Shown piece after piece: positions 55,301 through 64,000 of a DNA stretch of 64,000 nt. Positions within the stretch are counted from its first letter, which is position 1; the number at the start of each line of letters is the position of its first letter. The notes below the pieces were generated by a model. That model saw nothing but the letters and a program-made list of their open reading frames with translations. It did not search any database and was not told the origin of the DNA. The stretch is from Brachypodium distachyon (Eukaryota; Streptophyta; Magnoliopsida; Poales; Poaceae), in contig NC_016132.3 in NCBI RefSeq assembly GCF_000005505.3, positions 58,418,914-58,482,913 on the forward strand, in the 5' to 3' direction. Both the position numbers and the translations under genes were made by a program.

Positions 55301-56616
55301 GGAAGCTCCAAAATCCCTCTTCCAGTTCTTTCTTGCATGGCGCTCTCAGTTCCAAGCTAAGGGCTCCATTGGGTTTCTTGACTTCTGCAACACGAAGTGG
55401 TGGGAGATCCTGAAAGAAGAGGAATGCAAAAATCATCACAGGACCTCCAGAATGTTTTTATATTAATGCTAGCTGCATATGAAAACACATCATTATTATT
55501 TAGCTACACCAGCCATTCAGAGGCACAACCCTGAAGGAGACATCAACGACCGATCAAGTTCATGTCACTTAATTTACCTGACAGTGTGAACATGAGGTGA
55601 AGTCTCTCTCCTTTCCGGTGCTCTTCTGTTTGAGTTTCAGAGCAGAGGAATTCCGGGTTAATAGTTTCTGAAGTACTATTATTTTTTTTCAGAAGAAACT
55701 GATCAGAGTGCTGCTTGTGCAGGATTCAGTTTCCGGCGGTACCTTGCAGGTCTTGAACTGGAGGCAGCTGAAGCACATGTTGAGCATCTTCCTGAGCTCG
55801 GTGACATGGCTCGGGTGGTAGATGGGTGTGGGCAGCTCGATGAACCCAAAATGACCTTGGTCCCAGCCATAAAAAAAAATGATCGTCAGGAAAGAAGATA
55901 CAACGCATAAGGGAAGGGGCACTATCTCTGATTGATAAATATCCATGCAAAGCTTGCAGTCCAACATCACAGCCAAGTAAGTCCTTTCAGCATTTCTGAA
56001 AGCTTAGGCGCAGTGTAGTTTAGTCAGTTCCAGAGTTAAACCTCGGGAAATTTCAGTTCGTTCAATACGGTTCCGAAACTTTGCCTGGACTGGAACACAC
56101 TAGAACTAGCTGACCAAGGAATTCGGCTCTAATTACGCATTCATGTTCGCTTCATATGGTTTCAGATTTGTTAAGTACTAGCAGCGTTGTGTTCATCAAA
56201 AGCCAATGAAAGATCTTCATTTGTAGGTACCTTCGCATTCCTCGATGTTGGTCGCGCCGCAGGAGTCACACCCGCCGAACTGCAACGGAAGGCCTAGCGA
56301 GGCGTTCCCCAGCAGCTGGCTCGGGTGCATGAGCTTCCCGACCGGCAGCGGCTTCTCCTCCTTGCCTGAGCCCAAGTCCTTCTTCCATGGCAACTTGTCA
56401 TTCAATGGCTGCGCCTTCACCTGCATTGCATCCCGCCGAGAATCATCAAGAGAAGATTGATCGATTGACATGGAGGAGAAGAAGGTTATGATTAATTGAT
56501 CAAGTAATTACGATCTCGTCGTTGGAGGCGACGCCGAGCTTGATCCCCGTGATGCGTCCTTCCGGGATGAAATGGTGAGCTGGGTTAGAACACCCGTCCT
56601 CCTTCTCCTCCTCCAT
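49320..56616 (-). CDS. RNA polymerase V-type largest subunit (NRPE1-like), with in-frame TAA
   Basis: Eighteen minus-strand exons: 56512-56616, 56231-56420, 55743-55855, 55578-55667, 55239-55409, 54890 or 54879-55049, 54633-54788, 52974-54542, 52711-52886, 52352-52412, 52135-52262, 51712-51881, 51314-51612, 51060-51233, 50826-50969, 49896-50731, 49555-49663 and 49320-49472; about 1,600 codons. Zinc-binding N-terminus (CDSCGATNIEECEGHFGFIE), catalytic DFDGD near residue 495 (GPLGADFDGDCVHIFF), and the Pol IV/V-type NRPPSTDKHSVQAM. The C-terminal part has Trp/Gly motifs (SSDGGWNRK, NSGGWNTN, VWNSEG) that may bind ARGONAUTE, then a DeCL-like domain (NYIMVARH, DFSYKKCLENLIKIHYP). The WG region favours NRPE1 over NRPD1; a grass-specific paralogue is possible. 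Two defects: TAA at 51548-51550 in exon 13, avoidable only by a weak acceptor, and a phase clash after exon 6. It is either a decaying copy or oddly spliced. Confidence 0.85.
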
Positions 56617-56734
56617 TTGGGACGCCACCAGAGACCAGACTAGCTGCTATCGATTGCAATAGGTAGGTTATCAAGGTAGCTGCAGTTGATTTGGCATGGA
56701 GACTAAGTGTGTGAGCTTTGATTCCTGAGACGGT

Positions 56735-56760
56735 GAAGAAGAAGAAGAAGAAGAAGAAGA
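56735..56760. repeat. (GAA)n in NRPE1-like 5' UTR
   Basis: A trinucleotide run upstream of the minus-strand start codon at 56616; it reads (CTT)n in the transcript. Confidence 0.85.
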
Positions 56761-57031
56761 GGGTTCAAGTTGAGTGGGAGAAGGTGAAGAGTTGAGTGGG
56801 AGAGGAGAGCTTTTTTTTTTCTTTTGACAGCAGTGAAATGTGATATGTGAAGCGACAGATGTTTGCAGTGGTGTATACCGATCCTTTGTTGATGCTTCAA
56901 TTTACTGAACACTTGTTAAAACAAACAGTGTGTGGTACTCACACACGTTTCATTGATACATGCAGCATACACGTCGCTAGTTTGTTTTTTTTGAGAGAGA
57001 GATCACCATTGTCCCCTCTAATCTCTGATCA

Positions 57032-57085
<54 letters not shown>
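57032..57085 (-). pseudogene. tRNA-Leu(UAG) 5' fragment
   Basis: The minus strand reads GACAGTTTGGCCGAGTGGTC, TAAGGCGCCAGATTTAGGC, TCTGGTCCGAAAGGG: acceptor 5' strand, D arm, a perfect CCAGA/TCTGG anticodon stem with a TAG anticodon, and the variable arm. From here the T arm (GGTTCAAATCC) and the 3' acceptor strand are absent. About 54 of ~80 nt remain, so no tRNA can be made. Confidence 0.85.
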
Positions 57086-57088
<3 letters not shown>

Positions 57089-57648
57089 GTTGAGCTACTA
57101 ATTGTAAACACACAATTAGAACATAAACTCAGGCCTAGTCAAGAAGAATAAAATATCTGCCGTAAAAGACCCAGTAGATTGGCATTTCTAACACTATGAT
57201 GCTATAAAATTGTAACCCCAAATTCAGTCGTGAATAGTAGCCGAAAACACTACTCGCAACTGAATTTTGAATTTGGCACAACGACTTCACCACCAAAGTG
57301 CAAATGCAAATATGAATCCAGAAAATATATAGAAGTGACGACCAACCTAATAAAAACGGTGTCAATCAGTGCACCAGGTCATGTTTTACAACGGCAGTTC
57401 GCCATGGATAACACACAGAAAAACTTGACATGAAGAAGTGGAAGTAAAATAATGGCATTGCCACTTGACTGCAGGATCTTAACTACATTTATACTCCATA
57501 TAGTAGTCATGCACTTGAAACATGCTTCTTTGTACACAGTTCCATGTTAGCTCCCACCAAGGGAATTCTTTTCAGGTGTCAAGAGAGAAGGCGAAGCGAC
57601 ACCGGCACTGCTCTTCTTCTTGGGTACTCCTTGGCTGTCTTGCACCTT
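57086..57648. other. VPS55 3' flank
   Basis: 3' UTR of the minus-strand VPS55 gene and spacer. I see no other gene. Confidence 0.45.
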
Positions 57649-58625
57649 TCACCAATCTTCGTCCAGGGTAGCCCTGTGGAAGCACATCACCGTGCACACA
57701 AGAATGAAGAAGGACGTGAACTCGATGAACATGGCCCCGGTCTCGATCAGGCCAGCATGCCTCAGGATTGCTGGGATAGCGAGGCTGCCCATGGCAGACG
57801 CTCCGGTCAGAAACTTTGCAGCATTGATCCACCTGAAAAAAGAGATGCCCTGCCTGATTATAACTATTATGTGTATCTATTAATTCTGTATGCCACTCCA
57901 ATATGTATGTTACATTTTACTACATGGAAGGAAAGGACGGCATCAAACTTATAACTTACGCTCCACCCTCTCCAGTAGTCAAGAACCGTGTGGATCCATC
58001 ACCAAAGAATAGGCATGGCATTGGAACGAGGATATACATGAGTGCTGCAGCAGAAGTATAAGAACATCAGCAGAAGGCGACAGAGACTTGCTCACACTGA
58101 TTGAGGATATTAAACTAACATACCTGCTAACATAGGCCACCAATTGTTGTACAAAGCACATGCCTACACCATGAAAATAACTAATAAGAATCAGAGAAAC
58201 CAGAAGTAACAATTCAGTCAAATAACAAAAGCAAAACAATCTTATGCAATCTTTGTGTGCATTGAGTATGAAATGTTTTTTTCTATCATGTGTGGCACCA
58301 AATTGAATATGATGCTTCTACAGTAACCCTGACCAGCAAGTATGAAGCGCTATAACATTACCGCACCTGTTATATATACATTACATGCCTCTTTTGGCAC
58401 AATTACACAATGGACTAACAGGCATGAATGAATTGTAGAAACAGAATGTGAAACCAAACTATCAGATTCTCAGACCTCAAAGTGACCGAAACAGATAGTG
58501 AGGCACTAGATACCACTGTATAGGCTTTCAGAAACCTAATCCAGTTCTTAGAAGAGGTTAAGAAGAGCTTTAAACAAGTGAGCATAAATTACCAAGATTT
58601 GCAAGAGAATGCTCGTGGAGAACAT
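57649..58625 (-). CDS. VPS55: VPS55 / LEPROT-family endosomal protein
   Basis: Four coding exons on the minus strand, 58593-58625, 58124-58163, 57960-58044 and 57649-57832, encode 113 residues. The protein starts MFSTSILLQIL, continues ACALYNNWWPMLAALMYILV, PMPCLFFGDGSTRFL, then WINAAKFLTGASAMGSLAIP, AILRHAGLIETGAMFIEFTS and ends FHRATLDEDW. Four hydrophobic segments match the Vps55/LEPROT family, which works with Vps68 in late-endosome to vacuole sorting. Phases 0-1-2 agree at every join. A CTGTTATAG acceptor just upstream of the ATG suggests a 5' UTR intron extending toward 59 kb. It is close to YKT6 in function but 18 kb away. Confidence 0.95.
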
Positions 58626-58739
58626 ACACGCAAGTCCAGCGAGCCTATAACAGAGAAATTAATTAGATGGGACATTGTCAAATGTAAAACAATAGTTAGA
58701 GAACATTTGAATAATGAACTTACACTGTCGAAACACACA

Positions 58740-59998
58740 ACAAGATTAAGTTGACAGCATCATCCAGCACAAAGGACGAAAGCAAAGGGACATAAAAGTT
58801 AGTCAATCACTTGAAACAATTGGCAGAAGAACAAAGATAGATATTACAAAATACTCAGAGCACAAGTGTATCAGCAGAAGGCTAACTGTTCAGTACAGAA
58901 CATTAATTTACAAAAAAAACGGATAAACTGAACTGTATTTCATATTTAGTGGAACCCGTTTCTTGCTATTTTAGACAAACAATTATAAGGGCTTATAGTT
59001 CCTCATTACACATGAGGTAGACATCAAACAAAATATATGAGTTGTCTCAGGATTTCAAGTGCTAGGAATCGTCTATCCATAATTAGTGGAGTTCTTTGTT
59101 TTTTTTCGCTAAGCAAACTCGTGTATCCTCCGTATGTATGGCTGCAACAGAAATTTCAAAGAAAGGACATCTATCCCTCAAACTTATTCATACGCATACA
59201 TCTCAAACTGATTTATAAGCTGCGCATTACATATTTGCGCAGTAAACTCTAGCCTAAACTAATTGCACATACGACAATTTCGTATCCTAGAACTCCAAAC
59301 AAAATTGCTCTAGCCCGCTCTTCACATCCAGCCTACTTACATGCTCAAGGGCAGCATCAACGCGATCCTAGGTGTAGCTAAGCTTAGTCTTGTGTCTAGT
59401 GTCTAGACAATAAGTAATCCACAAGTGGCAGGCAAAATTTCCAGCTCTACCATCCTTGCAATGTTCATGATTTGTCAACTACTCCCTCCGATCCATAATA
59501 AGTGTCTCAGGTTTAGTACATACAACTTCGGAGGGAGTACTTCTCTTTCACTGCTTGTAGCTTGATTTAATAATTGTGGGGTATTGGAAATTTTTCATGC
59601 AGATAACAACATTTCTGCAATCTGCAAGCTTGATCGCCATCATCAGTTGAATACTCTTGGTATGCATTTTAATATAGCACTCATTTTTGTGCAAATAGAA
59701 TGGACTGCTGGACTGGATCCCTTTACTCTCGTGAAGCACACTGCATAATTTCAGTTTTACCCGCGCTGATAATATGAAGAAACAAAAGGTTCACTGGCTG
59801 TTGTAGTGAAGAGTAATTTTGAGAAACTAGAAGTACCAACCTCATCAATCTATAAATAACTCTATGCAGTTTTCATATTGGAACTAAAAGAAATTTACCG
59901 TGGTAAATATTAGCTAATTTCTGTATAAGATATTCACATTGCTTTATCTCTCCCTGAACTAGTTAATTACTTAATTGTGAATGTTTGCTCTGCCACAC
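58740..59998. other. Spacer with possible VPS55 5' UTR
   Basis: Apart from the MITE at 59480 I recognise no coding sequence. I looked for the missing N-terminal LRRs of the gene at 60.0 kb and did not find them. Confidence 0.45.
59480..59539. mobile_element. 60-bp Stowaway-type MITE
   Basis: TACTCCCTCCGATCCATAAT opens it and ACTTCGGAGGGAGTA closes it; TA-bounded, with near-perfect 9-bp ends CTCCCTCCG/CGGAGGGAG. Confidence 0.8.
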
Positions 59999-60000
59999 TT

Positions 60001-61342
60001 CTCTCTAAGAATCCAGTTGGTACTATTGGTGATTCTTTGGTCAATGCGAAATCTTTGAAAAAGGTGTTTGTTCTGTCTTTGTTCTACATAAAGTATAACA
60101 TAAATTCTGGTGGTTTAATTGTGTAGCATTTCTAACGGTTATTTTACCATGCCCTTCAGCTATCCATGTCTCACTGTCAAATAGAAGATATTGGATCTTC
60201 TCTTGTTGCATGTGTGGAATTGAAGGAACTTAGGCTTGCTCACAACAAGATCAGTGTACGGACACATGGAGAAATTTTATTTTGTTGTCCTTCTTGCACA
60301 CTGTTTGCTATCGGTACATGTTAACTTGTCCTTATTTGAACTATGATTTGCAGAAGATTCCATCTGACTTGGCCAAAAATGTCAAAATCTTGAACCTTGA
60401 TTTGGGAAATAACTTAATTGAGAGGGTATCAGATTTGAAGGTTTGTATCTGATTTAGTTTTCCTACACATTTTTAACAACGTGATTTCCTTAGACTGTTT
60501 CAATGATTTGTTTTGTTGTAGGTCCTTGCAGAACTACGCTTCTTGAGGAACCTAAATTTGCAGGGAAATCCTATTGCTGAGAAAGACAGCCTAGTCAAAA
60601 AGGTGATTTACCTGGATTTTCTTGAGCAACTCTGAATGTAATTCTTGAGCAACTCTGAATGTTTTCTTCTCTTAGGTTATGAAAACTGTACCTACTTTGC
60701 GCATATTCAACGGAAAGCCCATAGAAGCCAGCTCCCAGAATGAGAACTCTAGGAAAGACAGTATGCGGGACAAGGATGGGGATATGCCTGATCATGATAC
60801 CATTGAGCCTAATACAAAAAAGAAGGATAAAACAAAACAGTCAAAACAAGTGAAGGGCTCTGAAGAACCTACAGCCCAAAATACTCGCCCAGATGTCACC
60901 ATGGCTTCCCCAATCAAATCTGGACAATTAGATGGTAAGAAAAAGAAAAAAAGATAAGGTAGTCATGGACATGGAGCAGGGCAAGAGCAGCAAACTGAAA
61001 AGCAAGGATCATACACCCTCTCTCGATGATGCTGACAGAAAGGCCAAGAGGAAGAAATCTTCCGTCAAAGAAGATAAAGACATGGATGGAATCGATGACA
61101 CTGAAGTTTCATTTGCAGAATTGATGTTTTCGAGAGAGGGTGGCGGTGCAGACCCAGAGTTGAAGGACAAAATCCAGGGAACTGCTCAGGATAGGAAATT
61201 TGTCGGAGGCCTGGTAATCGATCACACCAAGAAGAGGAAGAAGTCCAAAGGCACAGTTCTTGACGCTTCGGATCTCAAGCTGTTATGCTCTTGCCTGAGG
61301 TCGGTGCGGGTGGACTGTCAGGAATGGATTAGCAGTGCGTAG
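60001..61342 (+). pseudogene. LRR protein gene, 5'-truncated and frame-shifted
   Basis: Exons 60001-60063, 60160-60255, 60354-60440, 60522-60602 and 60676-61342 encode the last leucine-rich repeats (LSKNPVGTIGDSLVNAKSLK, CVELKELRLAHNKIS, KILNLDLGNNLIERVSDLK, LRFLRNLNLQGNPIAEKDSL) and a Lys-rich tail. Plant relatives (an uncharacterised LRR family with nuclear-type Lys-rich C-termini) have about 150 further residues of LRRs upstream, which are missing. In the A-rich tract near 60940-60955 the frame reaches a stop (KKKKKR*), while the next frame continues KDKVVMDMEQGKSSKLKSKD to 61342. Splice sites are intact, so decay is recent. A 23-bp direct duplication (TTCTTGAGCAACTCTGAATG) lies in the last intron at 60619-60663. 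Confidence 0.75.
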
Positions 61343-61743
61343 TGACTGGTGAGCTTGATAACTGGTGATGCCTGGTTGCTAGAATTATGTTGTAGGCTCT
61401 TGTTTCTTTCAACAGTTTTTGGCACCTGAGATCATCAGACGTGCTGCTAAGCTAGGGATGCAAATTTCGAGACTTTTTAACGTCGCTTTTTTAGCACGAT
61501 TCTTTTTAGCGTCGTGAACAACAAAAGTACGCCTTCCCGCAAAAAGATAAAACAAACCAAAAGTACGGCCATGTATAGAGCCCACAACACTCCTTACATT
61601 CGCATCATGTTAATGGGCCGCCATTCCGGCCCAGGCCCAGCTCAATTACTACTGGTACGCTCCCGAGCGAGCGGTTCTCAAAAAATATCTCTCGCAAACT
61701 CGGCCTCAATCCTCTCTTCCTTCTTCCTTCCCGGGCGGCCACC

Positions 61744-64000
<2,257 letters not shown>

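Noticed and set aside
49320..56616. Pol II or Pol I largest subunit
   Set aside because: There is no heptad C-terminal domain. The Pol IV/V-type sequence around the catalytic loop, the WG motifs and the DeCL domain point to Pol V.
57032..57085. Working tRNA-Leu gene
   Set aside because: No T arm, B box or 3' acceptor strand follows the variable arm.
57544..57954. Plus-strand 136-residue open frame
   Set aside because: Antisense of the last VPS55 exons, whose minus-strand reading gives a clear family match.

Overview
This is 64 kb of plant nuclear DNA, almost certainly from a grass (Poaceae), and probably a small-genome member of the Pooideae such as Brachypodium. The evidence is spliced genes with GT..AG introns, GC-rich coding 5' ends against AT-rich introns, many short TA-flanked Stowaway-type MITEs with CTCCCTCCG-like ends, and about one gene per 5 kb. 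The species name is an inference from these features, not a match to a known genome.

Layout. 1.1-4.4 kb: three ABA/stress/ripening (ASR) genes, two of them head-to-head. 5.1-14.4 kb: a family of small two-membrane-span proteins starting MADV, around an ankyrin-PGG membrane protein gene (7.4-10.7 kb). It also contains a chimeric MADV/ASR pseudogene (11.3 kb) and a 1-kb TIR transposon (element A, 12.27-13.28 kb). 14.4-18.1 kb: duplicated and degenerate accessory DNA. 18.1-25.5 kb: a 7.4-kb Mutator-like element (element B). It carries a broken FAR1/MULE transposase gene, part of a ULP1-like (C48) protease gene and an AP2/CBF-type fragment. 25.5-29.2 kb: gene-poor, MITE-rich. 29.7-35.0 kb: a MACPF protein gene. 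35.2-35.7 kb: an inverted paralogous fragment that holds an empty site matching the element A insertion, plus a shrunken MADV copy.

36.6-64 kb is mostly ordinary housekeeping gene space. It holds a GPI-anchored proline-rich protein, YKT6 (R-SNARE, minus strand), an RCC1-FYVE-BRX protein without a visible PH domain, a chloroplast mitoferrin-like carrier, and a Pol V-type largest subunit (NRPE1-like, minus strand, with an in-frame TAA). After these come VPS55 (minus strand), a 5'-truncated LRR gene relic and the 5' part of a plastid UMP kinase gene that runs off the window.

The genes form no operon or single pathway. YKT6, VPS55 and the RCC1-FYVE-BRX protein are all endomembrane proteins, but their proximity looks coincidental. 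The ASR genes, MADV copies and element A share a history of local duplication. The least ordinary parts are the TIR family with 8-bp target duplications, the gene fragments inside element B, the MADV/ASR chimera and the damaged or variant NRPE1-like gene. All exon boundaries were read by hand from the sequence and have no transcript support.
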